64,000 bases of DNA from CAWCUU01 sp963798855 (GCA_963798855.1 CAWCUU010000001.1:1116001-1180000), one strand, 5' to 3'. Shown: positions 1-8,502, counted from the stretch's first letter. The notes: generated from the sequence alone by a model not told the origin. Translations and numbers: made by a program.

Positions 1-2
1 GG

Positions 3-473
3 TGGATCGGCGCGGATACAGCGCCGGTCGGTACCGGCAATGTCGTGATCCGTCGGATAGGCGGCGAGCGACCGGTCAGCGCTCGAACGGACGCGGACCT
101 CGGCTTCGAGGTTACGGACGCGGACGGACGTCGGGTTGCGCTCGAGCCGTACATGGGCATGCTCGGGCACGCCATGCTGAACCGGAAGGATGGCCAGGTG
201 TTCCTGCACGTGCATCCGGTTGGGATGGTCTCCATGGCCGCGATGGAGGCGCTCGCCCGCGAGGAAGACAGCGGGATTCCGCCGGCGCAGTCTCCGGCGA
301 TGAGCCCGATGCCCGGAATGTCCGGGGATAGCACGGGATCCGGCATGGCGCCGGCGACCGGCACCGTGCGCTTCCCGTTCGTGGCGCCGTCGGCCGGGAC
401 CTACCGGATGTGGGTGCAGGTGAAGGTGGCCGGTCGCGTCGTCACACGCGCGTTCGACATCGACGTGCGCTGA
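3..473 (+). CDS. C-terminal part of a secreted or membrane-linked hypothetical protein (5' end outside window)
   Basis: The reading frame is open from the first bases of the window and ends at a TGA at 471-473, so the start lies upstream. About 156 residues are visible. They include the stretch LEPYMGMLGHAML followed by VFLHVHPVG, a pattern I associate with periplasmic domains found next to copper or cytochrome genes. A Met/Pro/Ser-rich linker follows (MSPMPGMSG), and then a beta-rich end (FPFVAPSAGTYRMWVQVKV) typical of an immunoglobulin-like or FixH-like fold. The His- and Met-rich segments could bind metal, but that is inference. An internal ATG at 45 gives a shorter 142-residue reading that would cut into the domain. 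Function is not known. Confidence 0.6.
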   Translation, partial: WIGADTAPVGTGNVVIRRIGGERPVSARTDADLGFEVTDADGRRVALEPYMGMLGHAMLNRKDGQVFLHVHPVGMVSMAAMEALAREEDSGIPPAQSPAMSPMPGMSGDSTGSGMAPATGTVRFPFVAPSAGTYRMWVQVKVAGRVVTRAFDIDVR

Positions 474-537
474 CGGTTCGGCCCGGCCCTGGCAACCGAG
501 CCGTCCTCTCCCTGACGCGGCCGAGCGGGCGGGGCGA

Positions 538-1966
538 TCACCGCTCGAAGCACGCGCGCAGCCGGCGCAGCCCCGTCTCGATGTGCTCCGTGCGGATCGC
601 GCCGTATCCGAGGACGAGGCCGGCTCTGGCCCGAGGGGAGGCCGCGTATCTCGCGAGCTGCTGGACCTCTACTCCAACCTCCGACGCGTGGCGCGCGACC
701 TCCGCCATCTCGCGAGGATCATCCGCGCGTGCCGTGGCGCAGATGTGCAGCCCGGTGTCGGACGGAACGACCTCGAGCAGATCGGCGAAATCCCGCTTCA
801 GCGTCGCGACGATCAGGCGGTGCCTCGCCTCGTAGACGCGGTTCATGCGGCGCAAGTGCCGCGCGAAGCCGCCGTCGTCGATGAAGCGGGCGAGCGCCTG
901 CTGGATCCAGAGCGGCGTGTGCCAGTCGGTGAGGTACTTGGCGCGACGCACCGCATCGCGCAGCGACGGCGGCGCGACGATGAAGCCGAGCCGCAGCGTC
1001 GGCAGCATCGTCTTGGAGAACGATCCCACGTAGAGGACGCGTCCACTCGTGTCGAGGCTGCGAAGCGGCTCGATCGGCTTTCCACCGAAACGAAACTCGC
1101 TGTCGTAGTCATCCTCCACGATCGCGGCATCGTTGCGGTCGGCCCAGCGCAGCAGCTCGATCCGGCGCGACGCCGACATGGAGGCTGCCGAGCGGGTAGT
1201 GGTGCGCGGGGGTCGTGTAGACGAGGCGCGTCCGCGGGGGCAGATCTCGCACGACGAGCCCCTGCTCATCGACCGGCGTCGCGGCAATGCGCAACCCGAG
1301 CGAATGGAACAGCAGGCGGGGCGGAGGATAGCCGGGATCCTCCACCGCGACGCGATCTCCGGGCGCGAGCAGGACGCGGGCGAGGATGTCGAGCGCCTGC
1401 TGCGTGCCGTTGGTGATGGTGATGTCGTCGGCCGAGGTCAGGACTCCGCGCGAGACGCCGATGTGGCGTGCGATCGCCTCGCGCAGCTCGGGCTGGCCGG
1501 CGGCTTCGGCGTAGATGCCTGCGCCGACCGTCTCGGCCCGAAGCTGTCGGGCCACCAGCCGGCGCCAATGGGCGTGCGGGAAGAGTGAGGCGTCGGGTAG
1601 GCCGCTGCGGAAGTCGAAGCGCGCCGCCCTGCGGAACGCGGTCGACACGCGGACCGTCTCCCAGACCGCGCGGGGGCGCAGCGGCCCCTCCGCGGCGCCG
1701 GCTCCGGGGGCGTTCGGCGCGGGGGCGGCGGTCCCGGTGACGAACGTCCCGGCGCCGACGCGGGTGGTGACGAAGCCGGCGGCCGAGAGACGGTCGTAGG
1801 CGGCGGTTGCGGTCGTGCGCGAGACGCCCAGGCGTCGAGCCAGCTCGCGCGTCGCCGGGAGTCGATCGCCCGGCCGTAGGCGTCCGTCGAGAATGGCCTG
1901 CCGCAGCTGGCGGTAGATCTCCGTGCTCAGGCTGGCATGGTCGGGGAGACTGACGTGTACGTCCAT
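538..1966 (-). pseudogene. MocR/PdxR-type GntR regulator with aminotransferase domain, split by a frameshift near 1185
   Basis: MocR proteins join a GntR winged helix to a PLP-binding class I aminotransferase-like domain and often control vitamin B6 genes. The first half (1966 down to about 1190) shows the winged helix (SRTTATAAYDRLSAAGFV) and the aminotransferase start (RFDFRSGLPD, ITNGTQQALDILARVLL). The second half continues in another frame from about 1180 to the stop at 538, with the PLP-lysine region SFSKTMLPTLRLGFI. Joined, the length is about 475 residues, normal for the family. The break falls where PAHHYPLG should run into MSASRRIELLRWAD, so one base is missing or extra around 1178-1192. 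The rest is well conserved, so this is either a very recent lesion or an assembly indel. Confidence 0.85.
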
Positions 1967-1986
1967 CGCTGAGACTCCGGCTCCTC

Positions 1987-2019
1987 ACCAATTGGTCTGT
2001 TCAAGCTCGCAGATATTGG
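1987..2019. promoter_or_regulatory. candidate MocR operator
   Basis: A perfect 10-base palindrome ACCAATTGGT lies at 1987-1996, 21 bases upstream of the MocR start. A second ATTGG in the same direction follows at 2015-2019. MocR regulators commonly bind paired repeats in the divergent region next to their own gene. Binding here is inferred from position only. Confidence 0.35.
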
Positions 2020-2105
2020 CTCTACAGCAAGCCCTCCGAGCCCGGTAGCTTCATCGGATCGCTGAGCGCGACACGCATGAACCCACGCGCGAGGATGATG
2101 ATCCG

Positions 2106-2453
2106 ATGAGAGATTCGAAGAGTCCGGCCGTCGCTCGGACGGCGGCGGGCATGGATGCGAGTGCCGGACGCTGGCAGGCAAAGAGGCTGTACGTGGCGGT
2201 GGTGCATACGCCGCGCGAGGTCTCCTACGTCGCCGCGGCCACCTCTCACGATGCGCTGGAGCAGCGGCTCGTCGGCTACGTTCGGGAGCGGGCACGCTGG
2301 CAGCTCTGGCCGGGCGACGCACGGCACGTCGAAGCACGGCTCGCCGCCGGCAATGCGGACGGCGCGATCCGGCTCTATTTCGACTTTACCGGCGAGCGGT
2401 GGGACGAGGAGCGGTTGCGGATCGAGGTCGTCGACGTCGTGGGGGCGCGATGA
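2106..2453 (+). CDS. small conserved-looking hypothetical protein
   Basis: A 115-residue soluble protein with no signal peptide or membrane segment. The core begins at KRLYVAVVHTPREVSYVAAATS and ends EERLRIEVVDV, an alternating alpha/beta pattern. The first 15 residues look unstructured, and an ATG at 2151 is an alternative start. Its TGA overlaps the ATG of the next gene (ATGA at 2450-2453), which argues for co-translation with the membrane protein downstream. It lies divergent to the MocR regulator. I do not recognise the family. Confidence 0.6.
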   Translation: MRDSKSPAVARTAAGMDASAGRWQAKRLYVAVVHTPREVSYVAAATSHDALEQRLVGYVRERARWQLWPGDARHVEARLAAGNADGAIRLYFDFTGERWDEERLRIEVVDVVGAR

Positions 2454-2938
2454 CGACGTCGACGCTGTCGGTGCGGGAGAGTCGCCCGTGGGCGACGGTG
2501 GTGACGGGGGGTCTGGTGGTGGGGACGCTGGACATCGCGTACGCGATCGTCTTCTGGGTCGTCAAGGCGGATGTCCCGCCGGGGCGCATCCTGCAGTCCG
2601 TCGCCTCCGGCCTGCTCGGGCCGGCGAGCTTCCAGGGAGGGGCGCCGAGCGCGGCGCTGGGGCTCGGGCTGCAGTGGCTCATCGCGATCTCAATGTCGGT
2701 CACCTATTACGTTGTCGCGCTTCGCTGGCCGCTGCTCCGACGCCGCCCGCTGACCTGCGGCGCCGGATACGGGCTGCTGCTGTACGCGATCATGAACTTC
2801 ATCGTCGTGCCGCTCTCGGCGGCGTCGAGTGGATCGCGCGAGCCGCTGTGGGTCGGGCTCAGCGTCGTCGTCCACATGGTCCTCATCGGCGTGCCGATCG
2901 CGCTCTTCGCTCGGCGCGCGATCGAGGGCGGAGGCTGA
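2450..2938 (+). CDS. four-helix integral membrane protein of unknown function
   Basis: A 162-residue protein starting at the ATG that overlaps the previous stop. Reading upstream to 2399 adds only Arg-rich residues, so 2450 is preferred. Four hydrophobic segments are visible: TVVTGGLVVGTLDIAYAIVF, LGLQWLIAISMSVTYYVV, GYGLLLYAIMNFIVVPLSA and VGLSVVVHMVLIGVPIALF. The motif SVASGLLGP followed by GLGLQWLIA resembles small YagU/DUF1440-like inner-membrane proteins. That assignment is from memory of the pattern and is weak. It is translationally coupled to the soluble protein upstream. Confidence 0.65.
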   Translation: MTTSTLSVRESRPWATVVTGGLVVGTLDIAYAIVFWVVKADVPPGRILQSVASGLLGPASFQGGAPSAALGLGLQWLIAISMSVTYYVVALRWPLLRRRPLTCGAGYGLLLYAIMNFIVVPLSAASSGSREPLWVGLSVVVHMVLIGVPIALFARRAIEGGG

Positions 2939-2967
2939 CCTCCAACGGTGGCTGCGCTCCCAGCCGC

Positions 2968-3474
2968 CTACATCCGCCACGAGAGGGAGAAGGCGACGGC
3001 GCCCCCGGACGCGGGTGCGACGTCCACGCGCGCGGGCAGCCGCATACGCTCCCAGTAGTGGCCGGGGGCCGCGGCGCCAATGGCGGCGCCACCGAGAGCG
3101 CCCGCGCCCGCGAACAGCACAGCGTAGCCGAGCGCCTTCTCGCCGGCAGTCGCACAGCCCCAGCAGTGGCCCTCGTCGTCGCCGGAGATCAGCCCGGTGA
3201 GCACACCGCTGCCGAAGCCGAACAGCGCCCCGATACCGGCGCCGTGTGCCGCGCCGCGTCCGCGCGAGCGCGGGCGCCGGACGGCGAGCTGGCCGACCGT
3301 GGCGAAGCTCACCTGGACATGCGCGGGGCCGCGCAGGTCCTGAAAGACCAGCGTGTCGGCGTGCCAGCCGACGAAGGAGTACTCGGCGGTGCGGTGCCCG
3401 ATCATCACGCGGACCCGCTCTCCGGCCTGGGGGAACAGCAATCCGTCCAAGAGCACCGCGGCCGATTCGCTCAA
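2968..3474 (-). CDS. hypothetical protein with glycine-rich membrane hairpin
   Basis: A 168-residue protein with a likely TTG start at 3474 that overlaps the TGA of the upstream gene (TTGA at 3471-3474), so the pair is translationally coupled. The N-terminal 60 residues form a beta-rich segment (ERVRVMIGHRTAEYSFVGW, TLVFQDLRG) resembling a small barrel. Then come two Gly/Ala-rich hydrophobic stretches (AGIGALFGFGSGVLTGLI and YAVLFAGAGALGGAAIGAAA) separated by HCWGCATAG, which has two cysteines. The design resembles glycine-zipper envelope proteins. Function unknown. Confidence 0.55.
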   Translation of the reverse strand: MSESAAVLLDGLLFPQAGERVRVMIGHRTAEYSFVGWHADTLVFQDLRGPAHVQVSFATVGQLAVRRPRSRGRGAAHGAGIGALFGFGSGVLTGLISGDDEGHCWGCATAGEKALGYAVLFAGAGALGGAAIGAAAPGHYWERMRLPARVDVAPASGGAVAFSLSWRM

Positions 3475-3893
3475 CGCTCAAGCGCGTCATGGATGACCCA
3501 GCCGACCAGCAACCCCAGGCCTGCGCTGCCGAGGACGATGGTCGCGCCCGGCGCGTAGCAGATCGGTCCGGCGGTGCAGTCCGCACCGTCGCGGCGCGCC
3601 TGACGGATCCCTGCCGGCAGGGCCGCGAGGGCGCCGACGGCCGCGCCGATCAGGAGGTAGGGTGCGAGATGCCCTGAGCGGCGATCGAGGGCAGGCAGCT
3701 GTGGCCGAAAGCGTGACGCGGCGCCGGAGCGAGGGAGAGCGAAGCGTTCCGTGGCAGGAGCGAGCCCGGTTTGTGCGCCGACCGGCGGCACCGACCCGAT
3801 GGTCGGTCGCGTCTGAAGCGAGGGCGGCCATTGAGCGGTGAGCTGCGCCGGGCAGACGGCGACCACGATGGAGAGAAGCAGGACTGTGCGCAC
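3471..3893 (-). CDS. secreted or envelope hypothetical protein, coupled to the next gene
   Basis: I place the start at the GTG at 3893 because it gives a clean signal peptide (RTVLLLSIVVAVCPAQLTA then Q). The longer reading from 3968 adds a Pro/Arg-rich stretch with no signal. The mature part is short and Pro/Arg-rich, followed by two hydrophobic segments near the C terminus (LIGAAVGALAALPAGI and TIVLGSAGLGLLVGWVI). The layout parallels the downstream protein at 2968-3474, which starts inside this stop codon. Both are probably envelope proteins acting together. No family recognised. Confidence 0.5.
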   Translation of the reverse strand: MRTVLLLSIVVAVCPAQLTAQWPPSLQTRPTIGSVPPVGAQTGLAPATERFALPRSGAASRFRPQLPALDRRSGHLAPYLLIGAAVGALAALPAGIRQARRDGADCTAGPICYAPGATIVLGSAGLGLLVGWVIHDALER

Positions 3894-4015
3894 GGCCGAC
3901 TCGGGGTTGCAGGTAGACGGCTCCGGCCGCGGGGCCGGGGGGCGTCGGGAAAGTTGCGTCCCTCGCACCCCGCACGGCCTACGTCGGAGTACGTAGTGGG
4001 ACGCGCCGAATCGCG

Positions 4016-4029
4016 CAGCGACCTGCTAG
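4016..4029 (-). repeat. possible solo end of the dispersed hairpin repeat
   Basis: Read on the minus strand this is CTAGCAGGTCGCTG, identical to the first 14 bases of the repeat copy at 16451-16536 on the same strand. The similarity stops there. A 14-base match is unlikely by chance but too short to prove a relic. Nearby, 3979-3996 is an inverted repeat CTACGT-N6-ACGTAG. Confidence 0.3.
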
Positions 4030-4084
4030 GTCACGCGGGATTGGTCGGCTTCGTCCTGCTGCGCCGGGCAGCCGGCTCCGTGCC

Positions 4085-4630
4085 TCAGTCGTGCTCGCTC
4101 GCGGCCTGGACCAGCGCGTCGAGGACGCGGAGCAGGGCCGCGGCCAGCTCCGGATCCCCGGCGATGGCCGCGGCATCCGGGTCGCGGCCGCTCACGGGCA
4201 GCACGATCGACGCACCGGGGACCACGATCATGGACATCGTGCGCAGCGTCTCGGTGAGCGAGGCCTGAGCATGGGATGAGCGAGGCGACGCGTTCAGCAG
4301 CCCCACCGGCTTGTGGACGATCTCCGGGGCGCTGACCAGCCAGTCGAGCGCGTTCTTCAACGCTCCGGGGACGCCGTGGGCGTACTCCGGGCTGCAGATC
4401 AGGAGGGCGGCGGCCCCGCCTACGCGTCGTCTGAAATCGGCGATCGCCGGCGGCGGCGTCATCCCCTCGCGGTCGAGATCGGGATTGAAGTAGGGCAGGG
4501 AGTCGAGGGCCGAGAACAGCTGGATATCAATCGGAGGCGGCGCGAGCAGCGCGGCGGCGCGCAGGAGCGCGGTGTTGGATGAGCGCGCCCGCAGACTTCC
4601 GGTGATCGACAGGATCCGGGTCGAGGTCAT
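4085..4630 (-). CDS. NADPH-dependent FMN reductase family flavoprotein
   Basis: A 181-residue flavodoxin-fold protein. It has the family's phosphate-binding start (ILSITGSLRARSSNTALL, residues about 5-22) and the flavin-contact motif SPEYAHGVPGALKNALDWL (about residues 80-98). Enzymes of this family reduce FMN, quinones, azo dyes or chromate with NAD(P)H in the cytoplasm. The length is normal (about 180). It is a single gene, divergent from the histidine kinase at 4940. The exact substrate cannot be read from sequence. Confidence 0.9.
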   Translation of the reverse strand: MTSTRILSITGSLRARSSNTALLRAAALLAPPPIDIQLFSALDSLPYFNPDLDREGMTPPPAIADFRRRVGGAAALLICSPEYAHGVPGALKNALDWLVSAPEIVHKPVGLLNASPRSSHAQASLTETLRTMSMIVVPGASIVLPVSGRDPDAAAIAGDPELAAALLRVLDALVQAASEHD

Positions 4631-4939
4631 CGATACGCTCCGTGCGCGTGTGCTCTGAGATTGCGGCGCGCGGCGGCATCGCGCCGTCGTGGTTGCGCTC
4701 AGGAAGACGTCCTGGACGGGCCGGGTTCCTGGGACTGCGCTCCGTTCGGCGATGAAGCGCGTCCTCGATCCGACTCGCGGTGCAGGCGCGGAGGGCAGGT
4801 CGCTTGCCGCGATCGACCCGCGGGATCTATCGTATCAGCGCTCTTCGTGAAACCCCCGTCTGCCCGAGCGTGCCCGCATGTCACGTCGCTTGCTTCTGCC
4901 GGCCGGCGGTCCGGAGCGGATCGCCGTAGGGATAGGGTG
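4631..4939 (+). other. intergenic region, divergent promoters expected; one candidate promoter
   Basis: This 309-base gap separates the divergent FMN reductase and the histidine kinase operon. A possible sigma-70 promoter reading rightward is TTGCCG (4804-4809), 18 bases, TATCGT (4828-4833). No gene, repeat or convincing terminator was seen. The frame of the kinase stays open back to 4661, but that stretch is Arg/Ser-rich and unlike a domain. Confidence 0.3.
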
Positions 4940-6382
4940 ATGCGCCTCGAAGCCCCTCCCGCGGACATCGTCGACCGGCTCCGCGAGCATCGCACGGTCG
5001 GCGCCGCGCCGCTCGCTGAGCTGCAATGGCTCGCGGCGCACGGCCGCATCCGCCGGCTGGATGCCGGCGAGTACATGGCCCACAAGGGGTCATTCGCCCA
5101 GCAATCCGAGTACGGGCTGGAGATCGTTCTGAGCGGACGCTTCGGGGTCCTCATCGACCGCGGTGTCGGGCCTCGAAAGGTGATGGAGTGGCACGGCGGC
5201 AATGTCTCCGGGATCCTGCCCTTCTCGCGTATGACATCGGCGCCGGGCAACGCCATTGCGGATACGCCGCTGGAGACGCTCTCGATATCTCCGAGTGATT
5301 TCCCCGAGCTGATCCGCGAGTGCCCCGCGCTCGTCGCGATCTTCGTGCACGTCATGATCGATCGCGCGCGGGTCTTCAACACGAGCGACTGGCAGGATGA
5401 GAAGATGGCGTCGCTCGGCAAGCTCACGGCCGGTCTCAGCCACGAGCTGAACAACCCCGCGTCGGCGGTGACTCGCAGCGCAAAGCAGCTGCAGAAGATG
5501 GTGGCCGAAGCCGACCGCGCGGCGCGCGCGCTGGCGCTCGCGGGACTCGACGACGCGCAGCTGGGTGCGGTGGACCGCATCCGCGAGGCGTGCATGGGGA
5601 CGGCGGCGACGGTGTCGCGCTCGCCGCTCGAGCGTGCGGACCGCGAGGACGAGATCGCGGAGTGGCTGGACGAGCACGGCGCGGACCAGTCGGCGCTCGA
5701 GGCACTGGCCGAGACATCGGTCACGATCGGGGCGCTGGACGCGCTGGCGGAGCACCTCGAGGGCGACGCCCTCGACGCGGCGCTCGACTGGGTCTCGGCC
5801 GGATGCGCGATCCGCATGCTGGCGTCGGAGAACGAGCGCGCCGGGTCGCGCATCTCGCAGCTGGTGAGCGCGATGAAGCGTCTCACCCACATGGACCGCG
5901 CGCCGGTGCGCGAGCCGATGAGCATCGAGCAGGGCGTGCGGGACACGCTGATGGTGCTCGGCTACAAGGCGCGCGACAAGTCGGTCAGCGTGAAGCTCGA
6001 GGTGGCCCCGGACCTGCCGCGCGTGGACGCGATCGGCGGCGAGCTGGACCAGGTCTGGATGAACCTGATCGACAACGCCCTCGATGCCGTCGACGTGGGC
6101 GGACAGCTGGTCGTGACGGTGAAGCCGGAGGGCCGCAACATGGTGGTCCGCGTGATCGACGATGGGCCCGGCATCGCCCCCGAGAACCAGTCGCGGATCT
6201 TCGATGCGTTCTTCACCACGAAGGCGCCCGGAGAGGGGACCGGGCTGGGGCTGGAGGTCGCGCGCACCCGGGTGCGCGGCCACGGCGGCGAGATCGCCTT
6301 CGATTCACGTCCCGGCCGCACGGAGTTCCGCGTCTCGCTGCCGCTCTCCGACGAAGGTCCACTCCTGACCATGCCCTCGTAG
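4940..6382 (+). CDS. sensor histidine kinase with N-terminal cyclic-nucleotide-binding-like domain
   Basis: The chosen ATG (480 residues) follows AGGGATAGGG and begins just before the first domain. Residues about 20-140 resemble a cNMP-binding (Crp-like) beta roll. The dimerisation/phospho-acceptor motif is SLGKLTAGLSHELNNPASAV with His168. A long helical insert follows (residues about 185-330), rich in Asp/Glu/Ala. The catalytic domain has NLIDNALDAVD (N box), DDGPGIAP (G1) and GEGTGLGLEVA (G2). No membrane segment is present, so it is a cytoplasmic sensor. Only 3 bases separate it from the response-regulator flavoprotein that follows, so the two are almost certainly a cognate pair. The signal, whether nucleotide, redox state or another ligand, is unknown. 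Confidence 0.92.
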   Translation: MRLEAPPADIVDRLREHRTVGAAPLAELQWLAAHGRIRRLDAGEYMAHKGSFAQQSEYGLEIVLSGRFGVLIDRGVGPRKVMEWHGGNVSGILPFSRMTSAPGNAIADTPLETLSISPSDFPELIRECPALVAIFVHVMIDRARVFNTSDWQDEKMASLGKLTAGLSHELNNPASAVTRSAKQLQKMVAEADRAARALALAGLDDAQLGAVDRIREACMGTAATVSRSPLERADREDEIAEWLDEHGADQSALEALAETSVTIGALDALAEHLEGDALDAALDWVSAGCAIRMLASENERAGSRISQLVSAMKRLTHMDRAPVREPMSIEQGVRDTLMVLGYKARDKSVSVKLEVAPDLPRVDAIGGELDQVWMNLIDNALDAVDVGGQLVVTVKPEGRNMVVRVIDDGPGIAPENQSRIFDAFFTTKAPGEGTGLGLEVARTRVRGHGGEIAFDSRPGRTEFRVSLPLSDEGPLLTMPS

Positions 6383-6385
6383 CCA

Positions 6386-8047
6386 ATGGTGCGGCCGGTG
6401 GTCCTCGCCGTCGATGACGACGCGGAGGTGCTGAGCGCCGTCGCCCGCGATCTGCGCTCCCACCTCGGCAGGGAGTATCGTGTCGTGAAGGCGAGCTCCG
6501 GCGCCGAAGCGCTGCAGGCGACCCGGGAGCTGAAGCAGCGCGGCGTCCCGGTCGCGCTGTTCCTGGTCGACGAGCGGATGCCCGCCATGAACGGCACGGA
6601 GTTCCTGGTTCAGGCACTGGAGATCCAGCCGGACGCGCGACGCGTCCTGCTGACGGCGTACGCGGACACGTCCAGCGCGATCAAGGCGATCAACCGCATC
6701 CGCCTCGACCACTACCTGCTGAAGCCATGGGAGCCGCCCGAGGAGCGCCTCTATCCGGTGCTCGATTGCCTGCTCGAGGAGTGGGCAGCGCAGGCCGGTC
6801 CCCTGTTCGACGGCATACGGGTCGCCGGTACGGCGCTCTCCGCCTCGAGCTTCGCGGTGAAGCGGTTCCTCTCCGCCAACCAGATCCCGTACCAGTGGGT
6901 CAACATCGACGACGACGCGTCCATGCGCGCGCTGGTCGAGGAGATCGAGCCCGGACTCGCGCGCCTGCCGGTCGTCTTCTTCCCCGACGGGACCGCCCTC
7001 GTCCAGCCGGGTCCGCGCGAGCTGGCCGAGAAGGCGGACCTCGACACGCGCCCGAAGCAGCGCTTTTACGATCTGATCATCGTCGGCGGCGGACCCGCCG
7101 GCCTCGCAGCGGCCGTCTACGGGGCCTCCGAAGGGCTGGGGACCCTGCTCGTCGAGCGCGATGCGCCGGGCGGCCAGGCGGGGACGAGCTCGTTCATCGA
7201 GAACTATCTCGGCTTTCCCGAGGGAGTCAGCGGAGCCGAGCTGGCGAGCCGCGCCGCCGCGCAGGCGAAGCGGCTGGGTGCCGAGATCCTGGCGGCGCAG
7301 GACGTCGTCGAGGTCCGTCGCAACGACCCGTACCGGATCGTGAAGCTGGGCGACGGATCCGAGCTGAGCTGCTACGCCGTGGTCATCGCGAGCGGGATGG
7401 AGGTGCGGCGCCTGGACGTGCCGGGTCTCGAAGAGCTGGTCGGCGCCGGAGTCTACTACGGCTCGGCCCTCAGCGAGGCCGCGCTGTACCGGGACAAGGA
7501 CGTGGTCATCGTCGGGGGCGCGAACTCCGCCGGTCAGGGCGCGATCTTCTTCTCGCGGAACGCCCGCAGCGTGACCGTGCTGCTGCGCGGCCCCTCGTTG
7601 AGCCAGGGCATGTCGCAGTACCTCGTGGACCGCATCAACGAGACGGGCAACATCATCGTGCGGCCGAACACGATCGTCCGCGCAGTCCGCGGAGCGAGGT
7701 GCCTGGAGTCCCTCACCATCGAGGACACCGTCACGGCCGAGTCTCATGCACTTGCGGCCGCGGCGATGTTCATCTTCATCGGCACCGCACCACGCACCGA
7801 TATGGTCGCAGGCGTTGTCGAGCGGGACCCGCACGGCTTCATCCTCACGGGCCGTGATCTGATGTCCGGCGGGCGCAGGCCGCAGGGCTGGTCGCTCGAT
7901 CGCGATCCCTTCCTCTTCGAGACCAGCGTGCCGGGGATCTTCGCCGCGGGCGACTCACGCCACGGCTCGGGGAAGCGCGTCGCCGCCGCCGTCGGTGAAG
8001 GCTCGGCGACCGTCGGCGTGATCCACGAGTACCTGCGCACGGTCTGA
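6386..8047 (+). CDS. response regulator fused to a glutaredoxin-like and thioredoxin-reductase-like flavoprotein
   Basis: 553 residues in three parts. Residues 1-120 are a receiver domain: acidic DDD at 10-12, phospho-acceptor Asp62 in LVDERMP, LLTAYAD, and Lys113 in LLKPWEP. Residues about 130-225 have a thioredoxin/glutaredoxin-like fold (VKRFLSANQIPYQWVNIDD, LPVVFFPDG) but without the CxxC pair. Residues about 230-553 are a thioredoxin-reductase-type flavoprotein with FAD motif IIVGGGPAGLAAAVYG, PGGQAGTSSFIENYLGFP, NADPH motif VVIVGGANSAGQGAIFFS and closing FAAGDSRHGSGKRVAAAVGEG. Where classical reductases carry CATC there is YYGSA, so the redox-active disulfide is missing. Output is therefore enzymatic or redox-sensing, not DNA binding. 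Fused regulator/reductase proteins are known; their substrate is not. Confidence 0.92.
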   Translation: MVRPVVLAVDDDAEVLSAVARDLRSHLGREYRVVKASSGAEALQATRELKQRGVPVALFLVDERMPAMNGTEFLVQALEIQPDARRVLLTAYADTSSAIKAINRIRLDHYLLKPWEPPEERLYPVLDCLLEEWAAQAGPLFDGIRVAGTALSASSFAVKRFLSANQIPYQWVNIDDDASMRALVEEIEPGLARLPVVFFPDGTALVQPGPRELAEKADLDTRPKQRFYDLIIVGGGPAGLAAAVYGASEGLGTLLVERDAPGGQAGTSSFIENYLGFPEGVSGAELASRAAAQAKRLGAEILAAQDVVEVRRNDPYRIVKLGDGSELSCYAVVIASGMEVRRLDVPGLEELVGAGVYYGSALSEAALYRDKDVVIVGGANSAGQGAIFFSRNARSVTVLLRGPSLSQGMSQYLVDRINETGNIIVRPNTIVRAVRGARCLESLTIEDTVTAESHALAAAAMFIFIGTAPRTDMVAGVVERDPHGFILTGRDLMSGGRRPQGWSLDRDPFLFETSVPGIFAAGDSRHGSGKRVAAAVGEGSATVGVIHEYLRTV

Positions 8048-8069
8048 CGCGGCGTCCCGAGCGCCGCCC

Positions 8070-8111
8070 TTGACGCTGATGTATCGTCGCCTTATATATA
8101 GAGCGACAATA
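8070..8111 (+). promoter_or_regulatory. PadR promoter with overlapping palindromic operator
   Basis: TTGACG (8070-8075), 17 bases, TATATA (8093-8098) is a good sigma-70 promoter for the PadR operon. An inverted repeat TATCGTCGC (8082-8090) and GCGACAATA (8103-8111; one mismatch) brackets the -10 box, so a bound repressor would block polymerase. Autoregulation by the PadR protein just downstream is the natural reading. Confidence 0.65.
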
Positions 8112-8139
8112 TAAATCACCGCCCCCTCAGGCTCGGCCC

Positions 8140-8502
8140 GTGCCGGATCCACTCGACATCCAGTCCTTCGCCAAAGGAATGAACGAGCTGCTCGTGCTCG
8201 TCGCGGTGCGCGACGGTGCGCGCCACGGCTACCAGATCGCGGTGGATCTCGAGCGCCGCAGTCGCGGTCTGTTTTCGCTGCAGCACGGCACGCTGTACCC
8301 GATCCTGCACCGGCTCGAGCGGGAGGGGTGGATCCGGGGGAGCTGGGAGGAGGGCGCGGGTCGGCGTCGGAAGCTGTACGCGCTGACGGACCGGGGGCGT
8401 GCGCGCCTGGAGGCGGAGGCCGAGCGGTGCCACGAGGTGTTCAGCGGTCTGCTCTCGCTGGTGGAGGACCCTGTCGATGCGATTCGCGGCGAGTCTGCGT
8501 GA
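8140..8502 (+). CDS. PadR family transcriptional repressor
   Basis: 120 residues, normal for the family. The winged helix is clear: MNELLVLVAVRDGARHGYQIAVDLE, then GTLYPILHRLEREGWIRGSW, then KLYALTDRGRARLEAEAER. The GTG at 8140 is chosen because it keeps the first helix intact; the ATG at 8179 would trim it. PadR proteins bind as dimers to AT-rich palindromes, and one lies directly upstream. The 3' end overlaps the next gene by 26 bases, so regulator and membrane proteins form one operon. Confidence 0.9.
   Translation: MPDPLDIQSFAKGMNELLVLVAVRDGARHGYQIAVDLERRSRGLFSLQHGTLYPILHRLEREGWIRGSWEEGAGRRRKLYALTDRGRARLEAEAERCHEVFSGLLSLVEDPVDAIRGESA

Noticed and set aside
4661..4939. 93-residue N-terminal extension of the histidine kinase
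   Set aside because: Arg/Ser-rich without fold; it covers the divergent promoter region, and the ATG at 4940 precedes the first domain.
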